Of a stretch of DNA of 64,000 nucleotides, positions 1-9,034 are shown piece after piece (within the stretch, counting starts at the first letter, position 1; each line of letters starts with the position of its first letter). Under the pieces are notes generated by a model, which saw only the letters and a program-made list of their open reading frames with translations, was not told the DNA's origin and ran no database searches. The position numbers were made by a program, and so were the translations under genes. Source of the stretch: an uncultured Clostridia bacterium (lineage in GTDB: Bacteria > Bacillota > Clostridia > Christensenellales > Borkfalkiaceae); NCBI GenBank assembly GCA_947630325.1, contig CANRHB010000005.1, positions 1 through 64,000 on the forward strand. The letters run 5' to 3'.

Positions 1-1458
1 GTGACGGACGCCGTCATCACCTGCCCCGCCTACTTCACCGACGCACAGCGTCAGGCGACCAAGGACGCGGGCAAGATCGCGGGGCTCAACGTTCTGCGTA
101 TCATCAACGAACCCACGGCGGCGGCCCTTTCTTATGGGCTCGACAAGGACAAAGAAAGCAGTAAGGTCATGATCTATGACCTCGGCGGCGGCACCTTCGA
201 TGTCTCCATTCTCGAAATTTCGGACGGCGTGTTCGAAGTGCTTGCGACGAACGGCAACAACATGCTCGGCGGCGACGACTTCGATAAACGCCTCATGGAC
301 TACATGGTGGAGGAATTCAAGAAGAGCCACGGCGTCGACCTCTCCAAGGACAAGATGGCGATGCAACGCTTGAAAGAGGCGGCCGAAAAGGCGAAGATCG
401 AGCTTTCGGGCATGACGAGCACCTCCGTCTCCCTTCCCTTCATCTCCATGACGGACGCGGGGCCCGCGCACCTCGAACTCGACATCACCCGTCAGAAATT
501 CGAAGCGCTCATCTCCGACCTCGTGGAAAAGACGGCAGAGCCCATGCGCCTTGCGATGAAGGACGCGGGTCTCTCCTATAACGACATCTCCAAAGTCATT
601 CTCGTGGGCGGCTCCACCCGTGTGCCCGCGGTCGTCGAAAAGGTCAAGCAGATCACGGGCAAGGAACCCTTCAAGGGGATCAACCCCGACGAATGCGTGG
701 CGGTCGGCGCGGCCATTCAGGGCGGCGTGCTCTCGGGCGAAGTGAAGGACGTGCTCCTTCTCGACGTCATGCCCCTCTCCCTCGGCATCGAGACCCTCGG
801 CGGCGTGTTCACCCGCCTCATCGACAGAAATACCACCATTCCCACCCATAAGAGCCAGGTGTTCTCCACGGCGGCGGACAATCAGACGACGGTGGAGATC
901 CACGTTTTGCAGGGTGAACGCGAATTCTGCCGCGACAACAAGACGATGGGCAAGTTCACGCTTACCGGCATCGCGCCCGCGCCCCGCGGCATTCCGCAGA
1001 TCGAAGTCACCTTCGACGTGGACGCCAACGGCATCGTGCACGTCGAGGCGAAGGACCTCGGCACGGGCAAGAGCACGGACATCACCATCACCTCTTCCAC
1101 CAACCTCTCCGAGGAGGAGATCGACAGGGCGGTGAAGGAGGCGGAACGCTTCGCCGAAGAGGACAAGAAGCGCAAGCAGAAGGTGGAGGAGCACAACAAA
1201 CTCGACGGGCTCATCTTCTCGGTGGAACAGACGATGAAGGAGAGCGGCGACAAACTTACCGAGGACGACAAGGCGACCCTGAACTCGGCGGTCGAAGAGG
1301 CGAAAAAGGCGCTCGAATCGGACGACGAAGAGCAGTACAAGGCGGCGTTCGAGGAACTTTCGAATAAGGTCCAACCCGTGTTTGCGAAGCTCTACCAGCA
1401 GGCGGGCGGCGCGCAGGGCGCGAACCCCAACGGCGGCGACGAAGAATTCCACCAGTAA
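1..1458 (+). CDS. dnaK: Molecular chaperone DnaK (Hsp70), 5' end outside window
   Basis: Cytosolic Hsp70 that binds unfolded peptides in ATP-driven cycles with DnaJ and GrpE. What is visible begins at the [12 protein letters not shown] segment of the ATPase domain, so about 130 N-terminal residues lie upstream; the GTG at base 1 is an internal Val codon, not a start. ATPase-domain motifs present are [23 protein letters not shown] and [10 protein letters not shown]; the substrate-binding domain follows ([14 protein letters not shown], then the [16 protein letters not shown] tail typical of Gram-positive DnaK). dnaJ follows after 87 bases. The usual hrcA-grpE-dnaK-dnaJ order suggests HrcA/CIRCE control upstream, but that part is not in the window. 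Identification is secure. Confidence 0.98.
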   Translation: MTDAVITCPAYFTDAQRQATKDAGKIAGLNVLRIINEPTAAALSYGLDKDKESSKVMIYDLGGGTFDVSILEISDGVFEVLATNGNNMLGGDDFDKRLMDYMVEEFKKSHGVDLSKDKMAMQRLKEAAEKAKIELSGMTSTSVSLPFISMTDAGPAHLELDITRQKFEALISDLVEKTAEPMRLAMKDAGLSYNDISKVILVGGSTRVPAVVEKVKQITGKEPFKGINPDECVAVGAAIQGGVLSGEVKDVLLLDVMPLSLGIETLGGVFTRLIDRNTTIPTHKSQVFSTAADNQTTVEIHVLQGEREFCRDNKTMGKFTLTGIAPAPRGIPQIEVTFDVDANGIVHVEAKDLGTGKSTDITITSSTNLSEEEIDRAVKEAERFAEEDKKRKQKVEEHNKLDGLIFSVEQTMKESGDKLTEDDKATLNSAVEEAKKALESDDEEQYKAAFEELSNKVQPVFAKLYQQAGGAQGANPNGGDEEFHQ

Positions 1459-1497
1459 CAACAGCCGAACATCACGGCATATCCATTATTTAGGGAC

Positions 1498-1541
1498 CGC
1501 CCGCCCGCGCGTTGAGCGCGGGCGGGCGAGGCAATCTTTTG
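1498..1541 (+). terminator. GC hairpin between dnaK and dnaJ
   Basis: A perfect 13 bp stem (1498-1510 with 1516-1528) and 5-base loop GTTGA, followed after a few bases by a T-rich stretch. It would act as a partial terminator or mRNA processing/stability element that lowers dnaJ expression relative to dnaK. The 3' arm ends in the GAGG that is the only Shine-Dalgarno-like sequence before dnaJ. Confidence 0.7.
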
Positions 1542-1545
1542 TTTT

Positions 1546-2670
1546 ATGGCAGAGAAGAAGAATTATTACGAGATCCTCGGCGTTGCAAAGAATGCAAGCG
1601 AGGATGAGATCAAATCGGCGTACAGAAAACTCGCCAAGCAGTATCACCCCGACCTCCACCCCGGCGACGCGGCCGCGGCGGAGAAATTCAAGGAGATCAA
1701 CGAGGCGAATGAGACCCTCTCCGACAAGCAGAAGCGCGCCGCTTACGACTATGAACTCGAGCATCCCGGCATGGGCGGCATGGGCGGTATGAACGGCGCG
1801 GGCTTTGGCGGTTTCGGCGGGTTCGGAGACATCTTCGAGTCCATCTTCCAAGGCTTCGGCGGGAGCGCGCCCCACCGCGACGACACGGGCGACGACATCC
1901 AGATCGAGATGAAGCTCTCCTTTATGGACGCCGCCAAGGGGTGTGTGAAGCCCCTCACCTACATGCGCAACGAGCCCTGCACGGCGTGCGGGGGCACGGG
2001 CGCAAGGGGAGGCACCGCCTACAAGGAGTGTTCGAAGTGCGGCGGGAGCGGACAGGTGCGCTTTTCGCAGGAGACCCTCTTCGGCAGGACGGTGCGCGTC
2101 GGCGTCTGCCCCGACTGCGGAGGCAGGGGGAAGATCATCACCGACAAGTGCCCCGACTGCAAGGGGAAGGGCTTTTTGCGCAAGGAGACGACCGTCTCGC
2201 TGAATATCCCCGCGGGCGTGGACACCAATTCCTATATCCGCAAGCGCGGGTTCGGGCAGGCGGGCACAAACGGCGCGGCGGCGGGCGATCTTATTGTCGT
2301 GTTCCGCGTGGAGCCGCACAAACTTTTCAAGCGCGAAAAGAACGATCTCTATCTCGATTTGCCCATTCCCTTCTCGGTCGCGGCGCTCGGCGGCACGGTG
2401 AAGGTGCCCGACATCGACGACACCTTCGATTATACCATTCCCGAGGGCACGCAGAGCGGTACCACCTTCACGGTGCGGGGGAAGGGGTTAAAAACGCGCA
2501 TGGGCACGGGAAACCTCTACCTCAAAGTGTTTGTGGAAGTCCCCACGCGGCTTTCCAAAGAGCAAAAAAAGAAGCTCGGCGAGGCGGCGACCTTCGACGT
2601 CAAGCAATACGACAAAGCCAAAAAATTTGCCGACAGCGTCTCCGCGCTCTATGGCAAGGACCCCTATTAA
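1546..2670 (+). CDS. dnaJ: Molecular chaperone DnaJ (Hsp40)
   Basis: Co-chaperone that stimulates DnaK ATPase activity and delivers substrates. The 374-residue length fits the full-length family. A J-domain covers about residues 5-70 with the HPD motif at 34-36; a Gly/Phe-rich linker lies at about 75-105; four CxxCxGxG zinc repeats follow ([32 protein letters not shown]); then the C-terminal beta-sandwich substrate domains. ATG 1546 is chosen because it starts the J-domain exactly; the nearest ribosome site is a weak GAGG 14 bases upstream, inside the foot of the preceding hairpin. A terminator follows directly. Confidence 0.97.
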   Translation: MAEKKNYYEILGVAKNASEDEIKSAYRKLAKQYHPDLHPGDAAAAEKFKEINEANETLSDKQKRAAYDYELEHPGMGGMGGMNGAGFGGFGGFGDIFESIFQGFGGSAPHRDDTGDDIQIEMKLSFMDAAKGCVKPLTYMRNEPCTACGGTGARGGTAYKECSKCGGSGQVRFSQETLFGRTVRVGVCPDCGGRGKIITDKCPDCKGKGFLRKETTVSLNIPAGVDTNSYIRKRGFGQAGTNGAAAGDLIVVFRVEPHKLFKREKNDLYLDLPIPFSVAALGGTVKVPDIDDTFDYTIPEGTQSGTTFTVRGKGLKTRMGTGNLYLKVFVEVPTRLSKEQKKKLGEAATFDVKQYDKAKKFADSVSALYGKDPY

Positions 2671-2678
2671 AACTTTTC

Positions 2679-2702
2679 AAAACTCCCTGCGGGGAGTTTT
2701 TT
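2679..2702 (+). terminator. Rho-independent terminator after dnaJ
   Basis: Stem AAAACTCCC/GGGAGTTTT (2679-2687 with 2692-2700), loop TGCG, then a T run. Confidence 0.9.
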
Positions 2703-2761
2703 CGCACCACTTTTTTCACCGAACGTTTACAAACGTCATAGGAAATTGTGATGACGAGCGC

Positions 2762-2791
2762 TTGTCAATTCCGCCTGCGGCGTGCTATAAT
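2762..2791 (+). promoter_or_regulatory. Sigma-A promoter for the ABC transporter pair
   Basis: -35 TTGTCA (2762-2767), 18-base spacer, -10 TATAAT (2786-2791), 40 bases before the ATPase start. Confidence 0.8.
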
Positions 2792-2831
2792 AGAAAAGAA
2801 AGAAAAGACCTTATAAGGATCGGAGCGATCG

Positions 2832-3527
2832 ATGGAAGGGTTGAAGATCACAGGTTTACAAAAGACTTACGGGAGCGGACAGCGCACGGTGAAGGCGCTC
2901 GACGGCGTCTCCTTCGACATTGCGGCGGGGGAATTCACCGTCATTTTGGGGCCGAGCGGCTCGGGAAAGAGCACCCTCCTCAATATTTTGGGGGGAATGG
3001 ACAGGGCGGACAGCGGCTCCGCGCTCGTGTTCGGCAAGGACATCACCGCATACAGCGCAAAGGAGCTCGTCTCCTACCGCCGCCGCGACATCGGCTTTGT
3101 GTTCCAATTCTATAACCTCATGCCCAATTTAACGGCGAGGGAGAACGTTGCCATCGCCCGCTGTGCGGGGAGCATGGAGGAAAACGAAGCGTTGGAGCGC
3201 GTCGGCCTTTCGGCGAGGGGAAGCAACTTTCCCTCCCAGCTTTCGGGCGGAGAACAGCAAAGGGTGGCGATCGCCCGCGCCATCGTCAAAAAGCCGCCCC
3301 TCCTTCTTTGCGACGAGCCCACGGGCGCGCTCGATTCCAAGACGGGGCGCAAGATCGTCGCGCTTTTGAGAGAACTCAAAGAAGAGTACGGCACCACCGT
3401 GCTCGTCGTCACCCACAACGCAAAGCTGGCGCAGGTCGCCGACCGCGTGATCACCCTTTCGGACGGAAAGGCGGTAGGGGATACCGTAAACGAACATCCC
3501 GCCGAGGCAGGTGAAATAGAGTGGTAA
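2832..3527 (+). CDS. ABC transporter ATP-binding protein, LolD/MacB/BceA type
   Basis: ATPase partner of the FtsX-like permease encoded next; together they form a type VII ABC system (antimicrobial-peptide resistance, lipoprotein release or cell-wall signalling). Walker A GPSGSGKST at 40-48, Q-loop FQFYNL near 91, signature LSGGEQQR at 137-144, Walker B plus D-loop LLLCDEPTGALDSK at about 157-170, H-loop VVTHN. The 231-residue length is normal. AAGGA and GGAG precede the ATG. The stop overlaps the permease GTG by seven bases, so translation is coupled. No two-component system or membrane fusion protein sits beside it, so the substrate cannot be named. Confidence 0.93.
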   Translation: MEGLKITGLQKTYGSGQRTVKALDGVSFDIAAGEFTVILGPSGSGKSTLLNILGGMDRADSGSALVFGKDITAYSAKELVSYRRRDIGFVFQFYNLMPNLTARENVAIARCAGSMEENEALERVGLSARGSNFPSQLSGGEQQRVAIARAIVKKPPLLLCDEPTGALDSKTGRKIVALLRELKEEYGTTVLVVTHNAKLAQVADRVITLSDGKAVGDTVNEHPAEAGEIEW

Positions 3528-5995
3528 ACAGGCTCATGCTCAAGCTGATGGTGCGAGAGCTCTTCCGGAATTGGTTCCAATATCTCTCGATGTTCATGAT
3601 CACCGCGCTTGCCGTCACGCTGTTTTTGGGGTTCATCTCCAACACGCAGACCCTCCGCGTGCGTTCCGAACGCTACCTCGGCGAGTCCAACCTTGCCGAC
3701 CTCATCGTGCAGGTGACGACCTTCGAAGAGGGGGACGAGGAGTACCTTGCGGAGCTCGGCACCGAGCGGCTCGAATACCGCGTCTATTCGGACGGGGAAT
3801 TTTCCAGACCCGGCGAGGGCGGCGTACACAACATCGCCAAGATCTTTGTCGCGGACGGCGAGATCAACAAGCCCTACATCGTCGAGGGACAGAGAGGGTT
3901 TTTGATCGACAAGACGGTCGCAAACCTCTATGGCTATCAGGTGGGGGACAGCCTTACCGTGGAATTTACGGCGTTCAAGGAATTTGCGGAGCAGATAAGC
4001 GAGGAAGTCACTTCTCAGTTTGCCGCATACGGGGAGCAGTACGGCGCGTTCGTGCCCGAACTCAAAGACATCAAGATCACGGTTCCCTCCTCCTACACCT
4101 TTGCGGTGACGGGGCTCATGCACTCGGTGGAGGGGGTGAACATCTACTCCAACTCTCCCGTCTTTCTTTCGACCGAAACGGTCGCGCAGACGATTGCAGA
4201 CGAGGTCATCTCCCAACTGCCCATGGAAAACGGGCTGTTCAAGAGCATCGTCACCGAGGAAAAGGTGCTCGGGCGGGTGAAGGAGATCCTCTCGATGTGC
4301 CGCAACCAGGCGCTCATCTCCTCAAAAAACTTCGCGGCGCAGAAGGAGGAGATCAGGCAACGTTTTGCGGACGCGGGAAACGGCAACCTCCTCTTTGTGT
4401 ACGACCGCGACACGATGGAGTCCGTCGTCATTCTCGATAACGAGGTGGAGCAGAGCAAGAACATGCTCTATATCTTCCCCGTCATCTTCTTCCTCGTCTC
4501 CATTCTCGTCATTATGACGAGCATCAGCCGCCTCGTCCTCCGCGAGCGCATCAACATCGGCACCTTGAAGGCGCTCGGCATGACGAACGGGCGCATCGTG
4601 TTCCATTACGCCTTTATGAGCGCCGCCGTCACCTTCTTCGGGTGCGTGCTCGGGGCGATCATCGGCCCCCTCATCGTGCCCGCCGTGATGACGGTAAAAT
4701 ACGGGCTCATCTTTTCCATGTCCAAGATCGTGGGTACCGTTTACAGTATGCCGTGGACGTTCGGCCTGACTGCGATCGTCTGTTTCCTCGCCCTCCTCAT
4801 TGGCGTTTGGGCGGCGCGCTCGGTCATGAAAGAGAACCCCGCCGAGTGTATGCGGCCCAAACAGATCCGCTACACCCCCAAGGTCAAGAGGGGAACGGGA
4901 AGGAGCAAGGAATCGCGGCACCTGCTTCTCTCCTGCCGCATGGCGCTCCGCAACATCCGTATCAATTGGGGGAGGTCGCTCATGACGGTCATCGGCGTCA
5001 TGGGGTGCGCGGCGCTCCTCGTCACGAGTTTCGGCATCGGCGACACCATGACGAATTCGGTGGAGAACGATTACGGCGTCCTCTGTTATTACGACGTCAC
5101 GAGCCCCTACTCCGCCGCGCAGGAGGAGGAATTCTTCTCCCTGCTCGACACGATGAAAGGGGAGGGAAAGATCGAAACTTACGAGCGGGTGCGCACCTAT
5201 GTCGCCACCGCGCACACGGGCACGCAGAGCAAGGACATCACCGTATACGTTTTGCCCGAGAACTCTCAGATGTCGGCGATCACGCGGGGCGGGAGCACCC
5301 TCTCGCGCATTACGGCGGACGTTTTGAAGATCGGGGAGGGGGAGCCGCTTTCCTTTACCCTCGGAGCGTGTACCGCCGATTATTCGGTGGAGGACGTGGT
5401 GGAAACGTCCACATGGAACGGATTTTTTACAACGGTCAATCATTTCTCGGACGATTGTTATTATCAAGAGAATGTTTGGGTCAAGACGGACAGCCCCGAC
5501 GAGGTGCGCGATAACCTCAACGAGATCAACGGAACGGGCACCGCAAAGACGATGGGGGACAGGCGGGCGGAGATCGAAAATCTTATCTCCTCCACCAACG
5601 CCATGAAGTATACCCTCATGGTATTTGCGATTCTGCTCTCCGTGGTGGTGCTGTATAACCTCTCTCTCCTCAACGTCAAGGAGCGCACGAGGGATATGGC
5701 AACGTTGAAGGTGCTGGGCTTCACCCACTTCCAGGTAAGTTTTGCGCTCATTGTGGAGATCATACTGCTTACCCTCATCGGTACGGCGTGCGGGGCATGT
5801 TTGGGGTACCCGCTCATGTATCTCGTGATGAAGCTCAACGAAATGGCGACCATGGCGTTTGTGTATGCCATTACGCCGCTTTCCTATGTGCTCTCGGTGG
5901 CGGTCGCCCTCGGCACGGCGATCTTTATCAATCTTGTGTTCGGCATGTCCATTTCGAAGATCAGCATGACGGAGTCGCTCAAGAGCGTGGAGTGA
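3521..5995 (+). CDS. ABC transporter permease with two FtsX domains
   Basis: 824-residue mechanotransmission-type permease. One membrane segment at about 19-38 is followed by a large extracytoplasmic domain (to about 305); three helices form the first FtsX unit (about 310-460); a second helix near 490-510 starts the second half, with another external domain and a last FtsX unit of three helices (about 700-815). Both halves carry the RERxNIGTLKALGMT / KERTRDMATLKVLGFT coupling sequence that contacts the ATPase. The GTG start is chosen because AGGTG lies seven bases before it and it overlaps the ATPase stop; ATG 3536 is the alternative. Function probably export, resistance or envelope signalling. 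Confidence 0.92.
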   Translation: MVNRLMLKLMVRELFRNWFQYLSMFMITALAVTLFLGFISNTQTLRVRSERYLGESNLADLIVQVTTFEEGDEEYLAELGTERLEYRVYSDGEFSRPGEGGVHNIAKIFVADGEINKPYIVEGQRGFLIDKTVANLYGYQVGDSLTVEFTAFKEFAEQISEEVTSQFAAYGEQYGAFVPELKDIKITVPSSYTFAVTGLMHSVEGVNIYSNSPVFLSTETVAQTIADEVISQLPMENGLFKSIVTEEKVLGRVKEILSMCRNQALISSKNFAAQKEEIRQRFADAGNGNLLFVYDRDTMESVVILDNEVEQSKNMLYIFPVIFFLVSILVIMTSISRLVLRERINIGTLKALGMTNGRIVFHYAFMSAAVTFFGCVLGAIIGPLIVPAVMTVKYGLIFSMSKIVGTVYSMPWTFGLTAIVCFLALLIGVWAARSVMKENPAECMRPKQIRYTPKVKRGTGRSKESRHLLLSCRMALRNIRINWGRSLMTVIGVMGCAALLVTSFGIGDTMTNSVENDYGVLCYYDVTSPYSAAQEEEFFSLLDTMKGEGKIETYERVRTYVATAHTGTQSKDITVYVLPENSQMSAITRGGSTLSRITADVLKIGEGEPLSFTLGACTADYSVEDVVETSTWNGFFTTVNHFSDDCYYQENVWVKTDSPDEVRDNLNEINGTGTAKTMGDRRAEIENLISSTNAMKYTLMVFAILLSVVVLYNLSLLNVKERTRDMATLKVLGFTHFQVSFALIVEIILLTLIGTACGACLGYPLMYLVMKLNEMATMAFVYAITPLSYVLSVAVALGTAIFINLVFGMSISKISMTESLKSVE

Positions 5996-6005
5996 AGTTT
6001 TCAAC

Positions 6006-6145
6006 GAAACCCCCTCCATCGGAGGGGGATTAAGGGGGTGGGTAACTTGGCGCCCCTGTAGGGGAGCTGTCGCGCTTGCGCGACTGAGGGGTTAAAACCC
6101 TTTCCCCCGCTTCGCGGGTACTTTCCCTAAAAGGGACAGCGAGAG
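6006..6145 (+). repeat. Family A intergenic repeat, copy 1
   Basis: About 140 bases containing CCCCCTCC/GGAGGGGG, then CTTGGCGCCCCTGTAGGGG, a GTCGCGC/GCGCGAC hairpin, ACTGAGGGGTT, AAAACCCTTTCC and ACTTTCCCTAAAAGGGACAG. Very similar copies lie near 11124, 28976, 48798 and 60634. Confidence 0.85.
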
Positions 6146-6162
6146 TGCGCGCAACGCCATTC

Positions 6163-6408
6163 TCAAATGTTATGTCGAGCGAAGTCGCCCCGCCCGCACG
6201 TTCTATGTTGTCTAAGGGCGGCACGAGGAGCCTGCGACGAAGTAGAAATCTTTACCGTATTTCTTAAATTGTCATGTCGAGCGAAGTCGAGACATCTCTA
6301 CCGCATTATAAGATATGAGATTTCTCCACGCGCCGCATAGCGGCTTGGTCGAAATGACAAAAAGAATGGCAGGGCGGCTCCACTTTGTTCCGCTCGAAAT
6401 GACAGAAT
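6163..6408 (+). repeat. Family B inverted repeat, copy 1 (compound)
   Basis: Two left arms of the type TGTCATGTCGAGCGAAGTCG and a right arm GGTCGAAATGACA enclose ATCTCTACCGCATTATAA and GAGATTTCTCCACGCG. A GCCCGCACGTTCTATGTTG insert (6192-6251) recurs at 11194-11256 and, inverted, near 12187-12222. The arms would pair in RNA or single-stranded DNA, as in MITE-like elements. Confidence 0.8.
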
Positions 6409-6417
6409 AGAACACGC

Positions 6418-6498
6418 CCCACCCCCTACCCCCCCTCCCACGGAGGGGGTAGGGAAGCGGAACCCCCTCCACCGGAGGGGGATTAAGGGGGTGGGTAA
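6418..6498. repeat. G/C-tract inverted repeat block
   Basis: Runs such as CACCCCCTACCCCCCCTCC and CCCCCTCC-ACC-GGAGGGGG, ending with ATTAAGGGGGTGGG, the same tail as in family A. Similar tracts lie at 60795-60885 and 63803-63838. Confidence 0.7.
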
Positions 6499-6516
6499 AA
6501 AATAAAGAGGCAAATC

Positions 6517-6786
6517 ATGAAAAACAAAAAGACAACGGTATATGAGGACCGCGAGGCGAAAAAGCAAAAGTATCTCGAAGAGCACACCGTACTCTGTCCG
6601 TACTGCGGGGCGGAGGTCCTCGACCATATGACCGAGTGTCCCCGCTGTAAAAAACCCCTCAAACCCAAGGGCTATACCCCGCTTACCGATAAGCAGATCA
6701 AAAAGATCAAGATCATCACCTTCTCCGTCGGCATGGTCATTGCGATCGCCGTGATCGTCTGTTGGTATCTCTTCTGGAAATCATAA
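6517..6786 (+). CDS. Small zinc-ribbon membrane protein
   Basis: 89 residues. Basic N-terminus, then a double-CxxC zinc ribbon (CPYCGAEVLDHMTECPRC, about residues 28-45) and one C-terminal membrane helix (about 65-85, IITFSVGMVIAIAVIVCWYL). The arrangement predicts a cytosolic zinc ribbon tethered to the membrane by a tail helix. GAGG about ten bases upstream serves as ribosome site. It is monocistronic: repeats lie before it and a terminator directly after. Function unknown; such proteins are usually annotated zinc-ribbon domain proteins. Confidence 0.8.
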   Translation: MKNKKTTVYEDREAKKQKYLEEHTVLCPYCGAEVLDHMTECPRCKKPLKPKGYTPLTDKQIKKIKIITFSVGMVIAIAVIVCWYLFWKS

Positions 6787-6794
6787 AAAAGGCG

Positions 6795-6822
6795 GCTCTA
6801 CTCAGAGTAGAGCTCTTTTTTT
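6795..6822 (+). terminator. Terminator after the zinc-ribbon gene
   Basis: Stem GCTCTACT/AGTAGAGC (6795-6802 with 6806-6813), loop CAG, then TC and seven T. Confidence 0.92.
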
Positions 6823-6893
6823 GGCAGTAGAATTCAATATTTTTAAGGAGAATCCAAAAAATCAAGAGGAGAGCGAAAGTATTTACGGGTAGG

Positions 6894-6922
6894 TTTCCTT
6901 TTGGCGGGAAAACGGGTATACT
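6894..6922 (+). promoter_or_regulatory. Probable promoter of the hemolysin III gene
   Basis: -10 TATACT (6917-6922) with a weak -35 TTTCCT (6894-6899) at 17 bases. Ribosome site AAAGGAG at 6932-6938. Confidence 0.55.
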
Positions 6923-6945
6923 GATAGTATCAAAGGAGAACGATT

Positions 6946-7608
6946 ATGGAAATGACATCGGCAAAGAAGGGATTCCGTTCCTTTTACACCCGCGGCGAGG
7001 AGATCTTCAACGCCGTCTCGCACATTGTGGGCGGCGCGCTGGGACTTGCGATCTTCGCGCTCGGGCTCGTATTCGCCTACCCCTCGGGCGCAAACATGGC
7101 GGCGATGGCGGTGTTCGGCGTCTGCGTCATCATCTTATATACGATGAGCGCGCTCTACCACTTCCTCCCCGACGGCAGGGCGAAGGGGGTATTCCGCATC
7201 TTCGACCACTGCACAATCTTTCTGCTCATTGCTGGCACCTATACCCCCGTCTGCGTCATCGCGCTCGGGTTCACGCCGATCGGGATCGGCGTTCTCATCG
7301 GCGAATGGGTGTGCGCGGCGGGCGGGATCACAATGAACGCCATCGCCATGAAGAACAAGGTGATCAAGGGGCTTTCGATGGCGCTCTATTTCGTCATGGG
7401 GTGGGCGGCGCTCGCCATTCTGCCCTTTGTGCTCGGGAGGGTCCCCGCCGTCTTTCTGTGGTTGTTGCTTGCGGGCGGGATCGCCTACACGGGCGGCATC
7501 ATCTTCTTCGCCTTCGGCAAGCGGGTGCGCTACTTCCACTCTGTCTGGCATCTCTTTGACCTCGCGGGGACGGCCCTCCAATTTTTGGGCATTCTCTTTC
7601 TGCTCTGA
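6946..7608 (+). CDS. Hemolysin III / PAQR family membrane protein (TrhA, YqfA-like)
   Basis: 220-residue seven-helix membrane protein. Family signatures are the N-terminal GEEIFNAVSHIVGGALG, ALYHFLP after helix 2-3, FDHCTIFLLIAGTYTPV, and YFHSVWHLFDLAGTALQF at the C-terminus; the conserved Ser and His residues of these motifs form the zinc site in PAQR hydrolases. Bacterial members have been linked to membrane-lipid or fluidity homeostasis rather than true hemolysis. Start fixed by AAAGGAG seven bases upstream. Stands alone between two promoters. Confidence 0.93.
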   Translation: MEMTSAKKGFRSFYTRGEEIFNAVSHIVGGALGLAIFALGLVFAYPSGANMAAMAVFGVCVIILYTMSALYHFLPDGRAKGVFRIFDHCTIFLLIAGTYTPVCVIALGFTPIGIGVLIGEWVCAAGGITMNAIAMKNKVIKGLSMALYFVMGWAALAILPFVLGRVPAVFLWLLLAGGIAYTGGIIFFAFGKRVRYFHSVWHLFDLAGTALQFLGILFLL

Positions 7609-7618
7609 ATTTTCGCTC

Positions 7619-7647
7619 TTGACAGCGCGGGGAAATGCGTTTATAAT
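7619..7647 (+). promoter_or_regulatory. Consensus sigma-A promoter of the hydrogenase operon
   Basis: Perfect TTGACA (7619-7624), 17-base spacer, TATAAT (7642-7647). It begins inside the 3' flank of the hemolysin III gene. Confidence 0.92.
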
Positions 7648-7667
7648 AGAACGCGGAGGTGGAAAGA

Positions 7668-8288
7668 ATGAAAGTATTGATGATAAACGGCAGCCCCAAC
7701 GAAAAGGGGTGCACTTTTACGGCGCTTACGGAGATCGCAAACACCCTCAAAGAGGAGGGGGTGGAGAGCGAGATCGTTTGGCTCGGCAAGCAGCCCGTTG
7801 CGGGGTGTATCGCCTGCGGGCATTGCAGAGAGCAGGGCGGGTGCGTATTCAAGGATAAAGTCAACGAAGTCCTCGCCCGTCTCGACGAGATCGACGCCCT
7901 CATCGTCGGCTCTCCCGTCTACTATGCGGGGCCGAGCGGGCAGATCATGTCCTTTTTAGACAGGCTCTTCTATGCGGGCGGAAAGAAAATGGCGGGGAAG
8001 CCGGGCGCGGCGGTCGTCAGTTGCCGCAGGGGCGGCGCAAGCGCGGCGTTCGACCGCCTCAACAAATATTTCATGATGAACAGAATGCCCGTCGCCTCCT
8101 CCCAATATTGGAACCAGGTGCACGGCAACACGCCCGAAGAGGTAAAGGAGGACGGCGAGGGCTTGCAGACGATGCGCACGCTTGCCCGCGAGACGGCATG
8201 GCTCCTCAAAAATATCGAGGCGGGAAAGAAGGCGGGGGTGCAAAGACCCATGGACGAGCCGCGCATCCGCACCAACTTTATCAGATAA
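7668..8288 (+). CDS. NADPH-dependent FMN reductase / iron-sulfur flavoprotein family
   Basis: 206 residues with flavodoxin-like fold. N-terminal KVLMINGSPNEKGCT is the FMN phosphate loop; IDALIVGSPVYYAGPSGQ (about 76-92) the second FMN contact. A cysteine cluster C47-x2-C50-x2-C53-x5-C59 resembles the compact Fe-S motif of archaeal and clostridial iron-sulfur flavoproteins, so an Fe-S cluster is possible. ATG 7668 is chosen over an in-frame GTG at 7659 because GGAGGTGG (7655-7662) overlaps that GTG and is well spaced for the ATG. First gene of a four-gene operon; likely an electron carrier or reductase for small molecules. Confidence 0.88.
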   Translation: MKVLMINGSPNEKGCTFTALTEIANTLKEEGVESEIVWLGKQPVAGCIACGHCREQGGCVFKDKVNEVLARLDEIDALIVGSPVYYAGPSGQIMSFLDRLFYAGGKKMAGKPGAAVVSCRRGGASAAFDRLNKYFMMNRMPVASSQYWNQVHGNTPEEVKEDGEGLQTMRTLARETAWLLKNIEAGKKAGVQRPMDEPRIRTNFIR

Positions 8289-8300
8289 TTCGGAGCGAAC

Positions 8301-9032
8301 ATGGAGATCATCGCAAAGCGAAAGGACAAGGTCATCTGCCGCGACGGGGACAAACTCATCAAGATGTTCGACGAGAATTACTCCAAGTCGGACATTCTCA
8401 ACGAGGCGATCAACCAGGCGCGCGTCGCCGAAACGGGGCTCAGGATCCCCCGCTTCCGCGAGGTGACGGTCATCGGCGGCAAGTCGGCGATCGTCATGGA
8501 CTACATAGAGGGGGAGACGTTCGCCGCGCTCATGGAAAAATATCCCGAAAAGCGCGGGGAGTTTTTGCGCACGTTCGTCTCTATCCAGCGGGACGTGCAC
8601 TCCCGCAAGCATCTGCTCCTGACAAAATACATCGATAAACTCAAGATGAAAATTTTGAGTTCGGAGCTCAGCGCCTCCACCCGTTACGATCTGTCCATAC
8701 GTCTGGACGGCATGAGGCGGCACACCCACATTCTGCACGGCGACTTTCTTCCGAGCAACATCATTTTAGCTTCGGACGGGCCCTATATCCTCGATTGGTC
8801 GCACGCAAGCCAGGGCAATTCCACAGCGGATGCGGTGAAGAGTTATCTTTTATTCCGTCTTTCGGGTGCGGACGGGTTTGCGGAGGACTATCTCGACGAA
8901 TTCAATTTACAGGCGGGCGGGAGCCGCGAATACGCGATGGAGTGGGTGCCCCTCATTGCGGCGGCGCAACTTGCGCGGGCGACCGACCCCGTGAAAAAAG
9001 CCAAACTTCTGCAATGGACGACCGAGGAATGA
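8301..9032 (+). CDS. Aminoglycoside-phosphotransferase-like kinase
   Basis: 243 residues with an APH/choline-kinase fold. The Brenner motif HGDFLPSN is at 146-153 and the metal-binding Asp is in ILDWSHA (D165); the VMDYIEGETF hinge is near 65-74. Substrate unknown: families with this layout phosphorylate small alcohols, sugars or antibiotics, and resistance should not be assumed. It sits 12 bases after the flavin reductase and its stop overlaps an ATG of the hydrogenase reading frame, so it is cotranscribed with the hydrogenase. Possible anaerobic metabolite kinase. Confidence 0.85.
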   Translation: MEIIAKRKDKVICRDGDKLIKMFDENYSKSDILNEAINQARVAETGLRIPRFREVTVIGGKSAIVMDYIEGETFAALMEKYPEKRGEFLRTFVSIQRDVHSRKHLLLTKYIDKLKMKILSSELSASTRYDLSIRLDGMRRHTHILHGDFLPSNIILASDGPYILDWSHASQGNSTADAVKSYLLFRLSGADGFAEDYLDEFNLQAGGSREYAMEWVPLIAAAQLARATDPVKKAKLLQWTTEE

Positions 9033-9034
9033 GT

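Larger units (their letters stand above)
5996..6516. other. Gene-free interval filled with repeats
   Basis: 521 bases without a credible gene. It consists of one family A repeat, one compound family B repeat and a G/C-rich inverted repeat block (entered separately). The first hairpin CCCCCTCC-ATC-GGAGGGGG (6010-6028) could end the permease transcript although no T run follows. I see no promoter of good quality for the small gene at 6517. Confidence 0.8.

Noticed and set aside
6006..6145. Family A repeat as a small gene or as a CRISPR-like unit
   Set aside because: Frames are interrupted, there is no ribosome site, and copies are dispersed rather than regularly spaced, so it is neither a gene nor an array.
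8301..9032. Antibiotic-resistance phosphotransferase
   Set aside because: Only fold-level motifs are shared with aminoglycoside kinases; operon context with hydrogenase argues for metabolism.
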